DNA of 64,000 nucleotides from Lachnoclostridium sp. UBA5890 (GTDB lineage Bacteria; Bacillota; Clostridia; Lachnospirales; Lachnospiraceae): assembly GCA_002431395.1 (NCBI GenBank), contig DJEU01000032.1, positions 62,001 through 126,000 on the forward strand, read 5' to 3'. This document shows positions 46,073 through 53,335 of the stretch, one piece after another. Within the stretch, counting starts at the first letter, position 1, and each line of letters begins with the position of its first letter. The position numbers were made by a program, and so were the translations under genes. The notes below the pieces were generated by a model. That model made no database searches. It saw nothing but the letters and a program-made list of their open reading frames with translations, and had not been told where the DNA came from.

Positions 46073-46090
46073 GGTTAGATATTACTAACC
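46073..46090. promoter_or_regulatory. Palindrome GGTTAG-N6-CTAACC over the feoA start site, probable metal-regulator operator
   Basis: A perfect 6-bp inverted repeat with a 6-bp centre (ATATTA). It lies on the predicted +1, where a repressor would block initiation. The half-site GGTTAG resembles those of DtxR/IdeR-type iron repressors more than a Fur box; regulator identity is inference. Confidence 0.6.
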
Positions 46091-46118
46091 GATTGTCATT
46101 TGGATTGGAGGAATAAAA

Positions 46119-46361
46119 TTGGAAAAGTATACACTTTCTGAGACAAAACCGGGAAAACGATATATTGTCAAGGAAATCAAAGACGAAGCACGTCTGGTAA
46201 ACCGCCTTTCATCGATGGGTCTGCTGTGCGGAAGTACCATTGATGTCTGTCAAAACAACCGCAAACAGCCGGTACTTATTTTCACACGGGATACCCTGGT
46301 TGCCATCGGGCGGGAAGAAAGTAAAAAAATCATGGTAGGAGGTTCCGAAAATGAATCATAA
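46119..46361 (+). CDS. feoA: Ferrous iron transport protein A
   Basis: 80-residue SH3-like cytoplasmic partner of FeoB: LSETKPGKRYIVKEIKDEAR, RLSSMGLLCGSTIDVCQNN, and a C-terminal strand TRDTLVAIGREESKKIMV. Start is TTG at 46119 with GGAGGA 6 nt upstream. It overlaps feoB by 11 nt. Placed behind an AraC-type activator and a probable metal-repressor operator. Confidence 0.92.
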   Translation: MEKYTLSETKPGKRYIVKEIKDEARLVNRLSSMGLLCGSTIDVCQNNRKQPVLIFTRDTLVAIGREESKKIMVGGSENES

Positions 46362-48192
46362 AAGCGAAAACAAATCTCCCGTTATTGCCTTACTTGGGCA
46401 GCCAAATTCCGGGAAATCAACCATTTTTAACATGATCACCGGTTCCCATCAGCATGTGGGAAACTGGCCGGGAAAAACGGTAGAACAAAAAGAAGGTGAA
46501 TTCAAATGGAAGGGACAGCGAATGGTTTTAGCTGACCTGCCGGGAAGTTACTCCCTTTCTGCCGGATCGGATGAAGAAATCATTACCAAAGATTATATTG
46601 CTGACGGAAATGCAGATCTTGTACTTGTTATGGCAGATGCCTCACAGCTAAAACGAAGTTTGTATATGCTCGCAGATTTTATTGGGACACAATTTCCTGC
46701 TATTTTAATCCTGAATATGATGGATGTTGCAAAAGCGCAGGGAATCCATATTGATACCAAACTTCTTTCTGAAAAACTTGGAATCCCGGTCGTACCAATG
46801 TCTGCCATTCAGAAAAAAGATTACTCTGTCCTTTATCAGACCATTGAAACCAGTCTGGTAAAGAAAGAGATTGCAAACGGAACTTTTCTGACCTCTGCAA
46901 AAGAAAAAATGGACTTTATAGACCGTTTGCTTGCAGATGTTCTGACCACATCAAAAACAGCGGAAAAAGCTTTTACAAATTTTGACAAAGCAGCATTATC
47001 CCCGGTAAAAGGAAAATTTATGGCATTTGGTATCATTCTTGGCATTTTTCTTCTCGCAATGATCTTTGCCGGAATCATCTCAGGAGCCGCCTCTGCCATT
47101 CTCACTCCTGCATCTGCCGGACTGCGTACGCTGATGGAACACCTTCAGATTCATCCGCTGATTGTATCCTTGATCTGTGATGTGCTCGTCAATGTACTTT
47201 ATTTTGCCCTTATGATGGCTTCCTTTGTGCTTGGCATCACACTGGGATTTAATCTCATGGAAGAAACCGGCTATCTGGCACGTATTTCCTTTCTCTTTGA
47301 CCACACGATGTCAAAAGTCGGATTGCAGGGAAAAACGATTATGCCATTTTTTATGGGACTCGGCTGTACCATTGCCGGAACGACCGGAACCCGTGTCGTC
47401 GATAACTGGGGACAGCGTGTACTGGCAATTGCAATGTCATGGGCGGTTCCGTGTGCCGCGACATTGTCCGTAGTTCCTACGATTGCCATCGCTCTTTTTG
47501 GCAGCAATGGCGGCTTTTTCGTCATTCTGTCCATCTTTCTTTTCATGTTTTTAATGATGTGGGCCGTTTACAAAATATTCGGCAATTCTCTCGCGCCAAA
47601 AGAAGAACGCGTAGGATTGATCATGGAGCTGCCGCCATATCATAAACCAAATTTTAGAAATATTATGTTCGTAACCTTTCAGCGGACTTTGGATATCCTC
47701 TTTCGTGCGCTGCGGGTAATTTCTCTTGTATCCATTGTCTTTTTCGTTTTGACGTATGGCTTTGGAGGAGATCCGCAAAGCAGTATTTTGTACCGTATCG
47801 GTGTTTTCATTGAACCGGTAACCATGTTTTTAGGTTTAAAATGGCAGGCATTTTTGGCATTCTGCGCGTCTGCCATCTCAAAAGAATCGCTGCTCGGCGT
47901 ATTGAACACCTTATATGGTGCCGGTGGAAATCTTATCCACTCCACCTTTGGAGCCAAAGCAGCCGGAAGTGCAACAGACATCTCACAAATTTTATCTGCT
48001 AATTTTACGAAAGCAGAAGGACTTGCTTTTATCTTTGCGATCAGTTTTAACATGCCGTGTGTAAGTGCTCTTGCCGCCACAGCAAGAGAGACGCATTCTG
48101 TAAAATGGACGGCTAAGATCGGTGTATTTTACACCTTGTCCGCACTGCTTGTCTCCTGTATTGTTTATCACATCGGTTTGCTTTTTTTCTAA
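46351..48192 (+). CDS. feoB: Ferrous iron transport protein B
   Basis: 613-residue GTP-dependent Fe(II) transporter. The N-terminal G domain has G1 GQPNSGKST (residues 16-24), G3 DLPGSYSLSAGSDEE and G4 NMMD, then a helical GDI-type region to about 220, and a core of roughly eight to ten membrane helices with two Gate-type repeats (ETGYLARISFLFDHTMSKVG and GLGCTIAGTTGTR; SNPCVSALAATARET-like motif FNMPCVSALAATARET). Shorter than the usual 660-770 residues, mostly at the C-terminus and cytosolic region. It ends at a strong terminator hairpin. Confidence 0.93.
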   Translation: MNHKSENKSPVIALLGQPNSGKSTIFNMITGSHQHVGNWPGKTVEQKEGEFKWKGQRMVLADLPGSYSLSAGSDEEIITKDYIADGNADLVLVMADASQLKRSLYMLADFIGTQFPAILILNMMDVAKAQGIHIDTKLLSEKLGIPVVPMSAIQKKDYSVLYQTIETSLVKKEIANGTFLTSAKEKMDFIDRLLADVLTTSKTAEKAFTNFDKAALSPVKGKFMAFGIILGIFLLAMIFAGIISGAASAILTPASAGLRTLMEHLQIHPLIVSLICDVLVNVLYFALMMASFVLGITLGFNLMEETGYLARISFLFDHTMSKVGLQGKTIMPFFMGLGCTIAGTTGTRVVDNWGQRVLAIAMSWAVPCAATLSVVPTIAIALFGSNGGFFVILSIFLFMFLMMWAVYKIFGNSLAPKEERVGLIMELPPYHKPNFRNIMFVTFQRTLDILFRALRVISLVSIVFFVLTYGFGGDPQSSILYRIGVFIEPVTMFLGLKWQAFLAFCASAISKESLLGVLNTLYGAGGNLIHSTFGAKAAGSATDISQILSANFTKAEGLAFIFAISFNMPCVSALAATARETHSVKWTAKIGVFYTLSALLVSCIVYHIGLLFF

Positions 48193-48209
48193 AATAAAAT
48201 GTATGATTT

Positions 48210-48248
48210 ACCTCCTTTTGGACACGCTAATTCCAAAAGGAGGTTTTT
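48210..48248 (+). terminator. feoB terminator whose 3' arm is the next gene's ribosome-binding site
   Basis: A perfect 13-bp stem, ACCTCCTTTTGGA (48210-48222) with TCCAAAAGGAGGT (48232-48244), a 9-nt loop, and TTTTT (48244-48248). The 3' arm contains AAGGAGG, which is 9 nt before the ATG at 48253. The structure would both end the feoAB transcript and hide the Shine-Dalgarno sequence of the next gene. Confidence 0.85.
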
Positions 48249-48252
48249 CATT

Positions 48253-48684
48253 ATGGAAGACGATACGATCAAACTTCTCCGCGAATGCAGTGCCGGTCTC
48301 AAAATGGGAATTTCTTCCATTGACGATGTTCTGGATAATGTGGAAAACGGCAGCCTCAAAGGCATCTTAAAAGACAGCCGGGACATTCACTGCCGCTTGG
48401 AAGCCGAAACCGATCAATATTTAGAACGCTATCACGATGAAGGCAAAGAACCGGCTCCCTTTGCAAAGGCAATGGCAAAGATGAAAAGCAATTTTAAAGC
48501 CATGAGCGAAAATCCGGACTGTGCCATCGCAAGTCTTATCACGGATGGCTGCAACATGGGAATCAAATCGCTGCACCGCTATCTGAATCAATACCCGGCT
48601 GCTGACAAAGGCATCAAGCATCTGGCAAAAGAGATCATAAGCACCGAAGAAAAACTGCTGACCGCATTGCAGCGTTTTCTCTGA
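48253..48684 (+). CDS. Hypothetical helical protein, 143 aa
   Basis: Unrecognised soluble, mostly alpha-helical protein (MEDDTIKLLRECSAGLKMGI; LKGILKDSRDIHCRLEAETD; SLHRYLNQYPAADKGIKHLA) with spaced His/Glu/Asp residues that recall ferritin-like four-helix bundles (DUF2383-type), though I cannot show metal ligands. The start at 48253 follows AAGGAGG by 9 nt; that ribosome site is buried in the feoB terminator stem, so expression needs readthrough or a promoter I do not see. Confidence 0.7.
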   Translation: MEDDTIKLLRECSAGLKMGISSIDDVLDNVENGSLKGILKDSRDIHCRLEAETDQYLERYHDEGKEPAPFAKAMAKMKSNFKAMSENPDCAIASLITDGCNMGIKSLHRYLNQYPAADKGIKHLAKEIISTEEKLLTALQRFL

Positions 48685-48693
48685 GGCACAGGT

Positions 48694-49158
48694 TCACTTA
48701 TTTAACTGCCACACTGCAAAATTCAGAACCCCGGCAAAAGCAGTCCACACAACATAGGGTATCTGTAATTTTGCAGCAAGTGGATCGGTTTTATACCATT
48801 TTTTAATCATGGCAAGAATCAATGCCAGCATAACAAGAAGCCACAAAAATGCAATTCCATATGCCTTAAAATTGAAAAACAAAATACTCCACATAAAATT
48901 AAAAAAGAGCTGCAGCCAGAAAAGATTCAGACCCTGATTTCTCACACGTGTCGGCTCATTCAGGAAAATCCGGGCCAGTCCGATTCCCATTAACGTATAC
49001 AAAATTGTCCACACAATCGGGAACACGATCGCAGGCGGTGAAAACGCCGGTTTTGCCAGTTCTGCATACTGCATTGTGCCACCACTTGTCAAAATTCCGG
49101 CGATCGTTCCCACTGCAAGCACAAGCAGGATGGAAACTGCATAATATTTCCATTTCAT
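48694..49158 (-). CDS. tspO: TspO/MBR family (tryptophan-rich sensory) protein
   Basis: 154-residue five-helix membrane protein: LAKPAFSPPAIVFPIVWTIL and YTLMGIGLARI, then LFWLQLFFNFMWSILFFNFK are the TspO hallmarks. Family members bind porphyrins and other hydrophobic ligands. The ATG at 49158 abuts the T-tract of a strong hairpin (49159-49207), with only a weak GGGTG ribosome site, so translation or transcription may be gated there. Confidence 0.92.
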   Translation of the reverse strand: MKWKYYAVSILLVLAVGTIAGILTSGGTMQYAELAKPAFSPPAIVFPIVWTILYTLMGIGLARIFLNEPTRVRNQGLNLFWLQLFFNFMWSILFFNFKAYGIAFLWLLVMLALILAMIKKWYKTDPLAAKLQIPYVVWTAFAGVLNFAVWQLNK

Positions 49159-49207
49159 AAAAACACCCGATACTCATATATTCCTTACAATATATGAATA
49201 CCGGGGT
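49159..49207 (-). terminator. Terminator hairpin directly abutting the tspO start codon
   Basis: On the minus strand a stem of about 17 bp (CCCGGTATTCATATAT with AATATATGAGTATCGGG, one or two mismatches) is followed by TGTTTTT and then ATG. It terminates the PAS-gene transcript and lies exactly over the tspO translation-initiation region. Confidence 0.7.
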
Positions 49208-49227
49208 TTTTACATTCTCCTTATTTC

Positions 49228-49611
49228 TTAAACCAGCGATTTCGTAAAATCATATCGTTTGGCTGTCTCACGATTGCGGTACTCGTGCTTTTCATAATAT
49301 CCGATCAACTTCTTCTCCGAATCCCGCAATGCTACCATATATACATCTTTATTCTGCTTTTCATTGTAAAATGTATAAATCATATTATTCTCTTGGCTTT
49401 CCATAAACCAATGGATCACTTTGTCTATCATCTCCCGCGAAGCCGGATTATGACAGTTTAGCAGACTTTTTCCCACAAGAGCCGCGCCGCCCCATTTGGA
49501 ATAATTTTCCACTGCCGCCGGATTCATATAAACAATCTCATGTTCAAGATTACAGATCACTACCCCGGCTCTGTCTTGATCAATCACACTTTGAAACATT
49601 TTATTTAACAT
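49228..49611 (-). CDS. PAS-domain protein, 127 aa
   Basis: A single PAS fold: MFQSVIDQDRAGVVICNLEH, EIVYMNPAAVENYSKWGGAA, LVGKSLLNCHNPASREMIDK, with a following strand pair ending IGYYEKHEYR. No output domain is attached, so it is a stand-alone sensor or adaptor. AAGGAGGT lies 5 nt before the ATG, within the end of the GNAT gene, which it overlaps by 11 nt. Confidence 0.82.
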   Translation of the reverse strand: MLNKMFQSVIDQDRAGVVICNLEHEIVYMNPAAVENYSKWGGAALVGKSLLNCHNPASREMIDKVIHWFMESQENNMIYTFYNEKQNKDVYMVALRDSEKKLIGYYEKHEYRNRETAKRYDFTKSLV

Positions 49612-50035
49612 AATTTACCTCCTTTTGCATCCAAATATGTGGACACTGCTCATCCATATAATAATCACCTACTGGATGATACCCCTGTTTTTGATAAAAG
49701 CCCATTGCCTGTTTCTGCGCCGACAATCCGATTCTACTGCCGCCTCTTTTCTTTGCCTCTTCTTCCATAAAACGAAGCAGTCTGGCACCATATTGTTTTC
49801 CACGGCATGCCTTATCTACCGCCAGCCGCCCAATCACGTAACAGTTATGTATCTCTTCCTCATAATACATTCTTCCTGTCGCTGCCGCTTTGTCATCCTC
49901 ATACAACACAGCATGCAGTGCCGTTTTATCAATTTCATCAAATTCATTACAAAATCCCTGTTCATCCATAAATACTTCTTTTCGAATACGGACTGCATCC
50001 TCAGGTAATTGTTCGTATAATTTCATTGTCAACAT
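49601..50035 (-). CDS. GNAT-family N-acetyltransferase
   Basis: 144 residues of ElaA/YjcF type: MKLYEQLPEDAVRIRKEVFM, DEQGFCNEFDEIDKTALHAV, and the acetyl-CoA loop VIGRLAVDKACRGKQYGARL followed by LLRFMEEEAKKRG. Substrate unknown. It overlaps the end of the DUF4160 gene by 7 nt and the start of the PAS gene, so all three are one transcript. Confidence 0.88.
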   Translation of the reverse strand: MLTMKLYEQLPEDAVRIRKEVFMDEQGFCNEFDEIDKTALHAVLYEDDKAAATGRMYYEEEIHNCYVIGRLAVDKACRGKQYGARLLRFMEEEAKKRGGSRIGLSAQKQAMGFYQKQGYHPVGDYYMDEQCPHIWMQKEVNYVK

Positions 50036-50318
50036 TTCTTCTCTCCATAAAATCCGGTGTCTGCTATTTCACGCCACTTTAGATACATTTCCTTATAGTT
50101 GCTTTTTATAAACGCTCTAATCTTTTTTATTTCTCGTTCGTTTAATTTTCCTTGTTTTTCAATTGTAGTATCTCCATTATTTTTCACAAAAAATTTTGCT
50201 GAAGCTGACTCTGTTAATTTTCTATCACTCGCATGTGTACATGCATCGCTTCTATCACACAACTCGCAGTATAATAAAGATAATACCCACATACTTTAAA
50301 CTCATAATACTTTGGCAT
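50029..50318 (-). pseudogene. Frameshifted DUF4160 gene
   Basis: From ATG 50318 (GGAGGA 8 nt upstream) the frame reads MPKYYEFKVCGYYLYYTASC then VIEAMHVH, after which it runs to an early stop. The family sequence continues in another frame: HASDRKLTESASAKFFVKNN then GDTTIEKQGKLNEREIKKIR and so on to KKC at 50029. The shift is explained by one extra CA near 50234-50240 (GTACACATG instead of GTACATG). DUF4160 proteins are small partners of toxin-antitoxin-like gene pairs. It may be a true mutation or a sequencing error. Confidence 0.65.
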
Positions 50319-50319
50319 T

Positions 50320-50541
50320 CTATTCTTCCTCCATAAACTGCTTATTATGTTCATAATAATCTAAAACAATTTGATTTTCTATATCATCCATATTGGTTTC
50401 TACAATTTTATCATTATAAATAACCGCTGCATGATTGGTATAATTCAAATTAAGAACACGAACAAAATCTTTTCGATCTTTAGTAAATGCATAACCATTT
50501 ATAATCATGTCCGCTTTATCTGCTATACTTATTATGTTCAT
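50320..50541 (-). CDS. Small hypothetical protein, 73 aa
   Basis: Unrecognised soluble protein (MNIISIADKADMIINGYAFT; VRVLNLNYTNHAAVIYNDKI; ENQIVLDYYEHNKQFMEEE), with a beta-rich middle and an acidic helical tail. Its ATG overlaps the stop of the 87-aa gene (ATGA), and its own end carries the ribosome site of the DUF4160 gene, so the three form a coupled cassette. Confidence 0.7.
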   Translation of the reverse strand: MNIISIADKADMIINGYAFTKDRKDFVRVLNLNYTNHAAVIYNDKIVETNMDDIENQIVLDYYEHNKQFMEEE

Positions 50542-50801
50542 ATTATTTTTACCCCCTTAATAGGTTTTAAAAATTCATCTACATCATAATACAAATCTTC
50601 CAATATTGGGATTAAATCAATATATTCCTCCACCTCATCTAAGTCTTTATACTTAGCTTTAACCACCAAATATCCGTGGTCCCATTCCAAAATTTTCGTA
50701 TATCTTTCTAAACGTTTAGAAGTAGAAAAACGAATCTTTTCTCTATTAAACTCAAATACCGTATACTCACCCTCATTTGTGAGAACTGCAAAATCATTCA
50801 T
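50538..50801 (-). CDS. Small hypothetical protein, 87 aa (intact copy of the remnant at 43.7 kb)
   Basis: Unrecognised beta-rich protein: MNDFAVLTNEGEYTVFEFNR, RLERYTKILEWDHGYLVVKA, then EEYIDLIPILEDLYYDVDEF. It has an amber-interrupted paralogue at 43669-43875, sharing the YTKI-EWD-GYLVV-AKYK core. It heads a coupled set with the 73-aa protein, DUF4160, GNAT and PAS genes. Function unknown; toxin-antitoxin-like context is suggestive only. Confidence 0.7.
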   Translation of the reverse strand: MNDFAVLTNEGEYTVFEFNREKIRFSTSKRLERYTKILEWDHGYLVVKAKYKDLDEVEEYIDLIPILEDLYYDVDEFLKPIKGVKII

Positions 50802-50816
50802 TCCTGCTGCTCCTCT

Positions 50817-50936
50817 CTACTCAATCCTCTTCGCAAACTCCTCTACATGCCTCTCAACCATTTTCACAACCTGCTTCTTATCCTTCGCCCCATCGTATAG
50901 GTCTTCCTTTCCTGTCCTTCTATTCCATTTTATCAT
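50817..50936 (-). CDS. Possible 39-aa ORF
   Basis: MIKWNRRTGKEDLYDGAKDK then KQVVKMVERHVEEFAKRIE: a charged helical peptide ending 15 nt before the 87-aa gene. The codon pattern looks coding, but there is no clear ribosome site before the ATG. It may be a short gene or the 3' remnant of a larger one. Confidence 0.3.
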   Translation of the reverse strand: MIKWNRRTGKEDLYDGAKDKKQVVKMVERHVEEFAKRIE

Positions 50937-50965
50937 TTTTCATCTTGCGTATCAATAATATTTCC

Positions 50966-50994
50966 TTGAATTTTTTCCCATTTAACGATATAGT
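50966..50994 (+). promoter_or_regulatory. Promoter of the AGCS symporter gene
   Basis: TTGAAT (50966-50971), 17-nt spacer, TATAGT (50989-50994). The ~70-nt leader contains an imperfect palindrome centred on GATC (about 51017-51030), which could form a small hairpin. Confidence 0.55.
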
Positions 50995-51070
50995 ATAAGT
51001 ATACATCTTTTTAGCGGCAAATGATCGTTTGTCCTAATATCACTAAACAACCATAAGAAGGAGAAAACCA

Positions 51071-52495
51071 ATGTGGAAAACAATCAACGATATTCTCGTT
51101 AGCATCGATAATTTTGTCTGGGGTGTCCCCCTCATGATACTGATTCTTGCCGGCGGTATTTTATTAACGATCCGTCTCGGTGTTATGCAGATCCGGAAGC
51201 TGCCACTTGCCCTCAGGTGGATGGTAAAAAATGAAGAAGGCGGCGAGGGAGAAATTTCCAGTTTCTCTGCTCTTTGTACCGCTTTAAGCGCGACAATCGG
51301 AACCGGTAATATTGTCGGCGTCGCTACTGCCGTCGGAACCGGTGGACCGGGTGCTCTTTTTTGGATGGTCATAACTGCCTTTTTCGGTATGTCCACCAAA
51401 TTTGCCGAAGGACTTCTCGCCGTAAAATACCGTGTTGTCGGAAAAGACGGCCACAGTCTCGGCGGTCCCTTTTATTACATTGAACTGGGAATGGGTAAAA
51501 AATGGAAATGGCTTGCTAAACTTTTTGCCTTCTTTGGTGTATGTGTTGGTCTTTTTGGAATCGGAACATTCAGCCAGGTAAACGGTATTTCCAGTGCCGT
51601 ACATAACTTTTTTGACCCAAATGATCTTCATTGTGTCAAATTGCTTCCGTTTTTAGGCGAATATTCATGGTCTGTCATCATTTCATCCTTAGTATTATCG
51701 ATTTGTGTAGCTACTGTATTAATCGGTGGAATCAAACGAATTGCTAATGTGAGCCAGATCATTGTACCATTTATGGCAATCATCTATTTTGCATTTGCTG
51801 CCATCTTAATTATTGGCAATATTACCGCGGTTCCAAGTGCAATTGCGGTCATTGTAAAGGCTGCATTTTCTCCAAAAGCAGTTACCGGCGGTGTCGTCGG
51901 AAGCATATTTGTGGCAATGCAAAAAGGTATCGCACGAGGTATCTTTTCCAATGAAGCAGGACTTGGTAGTGCCCCAATCGCAGCCGCAGCCGCTCAGACA
52001 AAAGAACCTGTTCGTCAGGGTCTTGTAAGTATGACAGGAACGTTTATCGACACCATCGTCATTTGTACGCTGACCGGTTTATCCATCGTATTGACCGGTG
52101 CATGGCAGGTACCCGGATTAGAAGGTGTAGACGTTACTACCTATGCTTTCCAGCAGGGACTTCCGTTCCCACCTCAGATCTCCGCTTTTATCTTAATGCT
52201 TTGCCTGGTATTTTTTGCCTTCACGACAATTCTTGGCTGGGATTATTACAGCGAACGCTGCCTGGAATATTTAAGCGGTGGCAACATTAAACACGTGAAA
52301 ATTTTCCGTTGGATCTACATCCTCGCTGTATTTATCGGGCCTTATATGACCGTAAGCGCAGTATGGACGATTGCAGATATCTTTAACGGATTGATGGCAA
52401 TTCCAAATATGATTGCCATATTTGCCTTGAGTGGCGTCGTAGTAAAAGAAACAAAAGATTTCTTCCAACGGCATAAAGAAGGTAAAATTAAATAA
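51071..52495 (+). CDS. Alanine/glycine:cation symporter (AGCS family)
   Basis: 474-residue membrane carrier importing alanine or glycine with Na+ or H+. Family motifs: ALSATIGTGNIVGVATAVGT, GPGALFWMVITAFFGMSTKF, AEGLLAVKYRVVGKDGHSLG, GIARGIFSNEAGLGSAPIAA and FAFTTILGWDYYSERCLEYL. About eleven membrane helices. AAGGAG lies upstream of the ATG. It stands alone between its promoter and a terminator shared with toxN. Confidence 0.93.
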   Translation: MWKTINDILVSIDNFVWGVPLMILILAGGILLTIRLGVMQIRKLPLALRWMVKNEEGGEGEISSFSALCTALSATIGTGNIVGVATAVGTGGPGALFWMVITAFFGMSTKFAEGLLAVKYRVVGKDGHSLGGPFYYIELGMGKKWKWLAKLFAFFGVCVGLFGIGTFSQVNGISSAVHNFFDPNDLHCVKLLPFLGEYSWSVIISSLVLSICVATVLIGGIKRIANVSQIIVPFMAIIYFAFAAILIIGNITAVPSAIAVIVKAAFSPKAVTGGVVGSIFVAMQKGIARGIFSNEAGLGSAPIAAAAAQTKEPVRQGLVSMTGTFIDTIVICTLTGLSIVLTGAWQVPGLEGVDVTTYAFQQGLPFPPQISAFILMLCLVFFAFTTILGWDYYSERCLEYLSGGNIKHVKIFRWIYILAVFIGPYMTVSAVWTIADIFNGLMAIPNMIAIFALSGVVVKETKDFFQRHKEGKIK

Positions 52496-52511
52496 TATGC
52501 GTTAAATAAAA

Positions 52512-52550
52512 AATGTCTCTGTTATCCGTTTTGACGGATACAGGGACATT
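52512..52550. terminator. Terminator between the AGCS gene and toxN
   Basis: AATGTCTCTGTTATCCGT (52512-52529) pairs with ACGGATACAGGGACATT (52533-52550) with a few mismatches. The minus-strand side is followed by TTTTTTATTT, so it mainly terminates toxN; the stop codon of toxN lies in the stem base. Confidence 0.75.
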
Positions 52551-53025
52551 AATATTCTTTGCACTTCTTTTCCAGTTGCTTAAAATCATTTGTTCTCCTC
52601 GCAAGTGCCGTAGAAATTCCATTTCGTATTTTATGGTTATAAACAATTCTTGCATTTTTTATAATACGATCTCTCAGACGATTAATCTCTCTATTCTCTG
52701 CTTGCAATAAATAACGATATTGTTGATCTTTAATACCACGAATATCTACCAAATGGTATTCCCCATTCGGAACCGGAACCATATTATTTATATTAATTAC
52801 TACAATATTACGAATTTTAATAAGATCAACCGACTCCTTCAGTTTCTTATGCTTCGGTTTAAAAGAAGATAATGGTGCAAAATAACTCATTTCATCAATT
52901 TGAAGAACAATCCCTATGTACTTTCTGGTCGCTTTATTTCCATCTGACCAAAATATATGTTTTTGATATTGAGCTAAATATTTTATATATAATGGATTAA
53001 TCTCATATAGTTTAAGACCTTTCAA
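52549..53025 (-). CDS. toxN: Type III toxin-antitoxin endoribonuclease, ToxN/AbiQ family
   Basis: 158-residue toxin, an RNase held inactive by its RNA antitoxin and linked to phage abortive infection. Family features: GLKLYEINPLYIKYLAQYQK, ATRKYIGIVLQIDEMSYFAP, LSSFKPKHKKL, INNMVPVPNGEYHLVDI and QQYRYLLQAENREINRLRDR. The start is TTG at 53025, AGGAGG 6 nt upstream; the open frame extends to 53058 but crosses the terminator. Upstream on the same strand lie a terminator and three direct repeats, the classic toxI-terminator-toxN order. Confidence 0.9.
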   Translation of the reverse strand: MKGLKLYEINPLYIKYLAQYQKHIFWSDGNKATRKYIGIVLQIDEMSYFAPLSSFKPKHKKLKESVDLIKIRNIVVININNMVPVPNGEYHLVDIRGIKDQQYRYLLQAENREINRLRDRIIKNARIVYNHKIRNGISTALARRTNDFKQLEKKCKEY

Positions 53026-53037
53026 TTTTTCCCTCCT

Positions 53038-53070
53038 AAAAAATAAACAGGGACACACAAGATGTCCCTG
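53038..53070 (-). terminator. Terminator between toxI and toxN
   Basis: CAGGGACA (53049-53056) and TGTCCCTG (53063-53070) form an 8-bp stem on the minus strand, followed by TTTATTTTTT. Type III loci use such a terminator to make more antitoxin RNA than toxin mRNA; the ribosome site AGGAGG follows at once. Confidence 0.85.
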
Positions 53071-53075
53071 CTGTT

Positions 53076-53187
53076 AAATCGCTCATTTTAGGGCTGTGCA
53101 TCACCCACTCATAAATCGCTCATTTATAAGGCTGTGCATCACCTACTCATAAATCGCTCATTTTAGGGCTGTGCATCACCCACTGTT
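53076..53187 (-). ncRNA. toxI: ToxI-type antitoxin RNA, three direct repeats of 37/38/37 nt
   Basis: Repeats at 53076-53112, 53113-53150 and 53151-53187, nearly identical; the middle one has TATAAGG for TTAGGG and CTACT for CCACT. On the transcribed (minus) strand each contains GTGATGCACAGCC and AAATGAGCGATTT, able to form the short stem and pseudoknot of ToxI units. Each unit should be cut by ToxN and then inhibit it. Length and number are close to known ToxI (36 nt) rather than the longer CptI units. Confidence 0.85.
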
Positions 53188-53212
53188 AAAGCAAAATGCT
53201 TTCTATAACTAC

Positions 53213-53241
53213 AGTATATGCAATTCAACAAGAAATATCAA
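53213..53241 (-). promoter_or_regulatory. toxIN promoter
   Basis: Minus strand TTGATA (complement of 53236-53241), 17-nt spacer, TATACT (53213-53218). Transcription would start near 53206, some 20 nt before the first repeat. The rest of 53242-53335 is AT-rich and shows nothing I can identify. Confidence 0.75.
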
Positions 53242-53335
53242 GAACTATTTTATATACTTTTTGAATATATTATATACTAAAAATATTTTTCATGCAAGTA
53301 TTATTGATGATATGAAAGAAAAACTATTCCCCCAT

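Noticed and set aside
50029..50292. Independent 87-codon gene starting at 50292
   Set aside because: Its first ~20 residues are out of frame with the DUF4160 family; the family N-terminus is found in another frame from 50318, so this is the second half of a frameshifted gene.
53076..53187. Short regularly repeated units that might be a CRISPR array
   Set aside because: The repeats are contiguous with no spacers, and lie between a promoter and a terminator upstream of a ToxN-like gene, which is the type III toxin-antitoxin layout. No cas gene is in the window.
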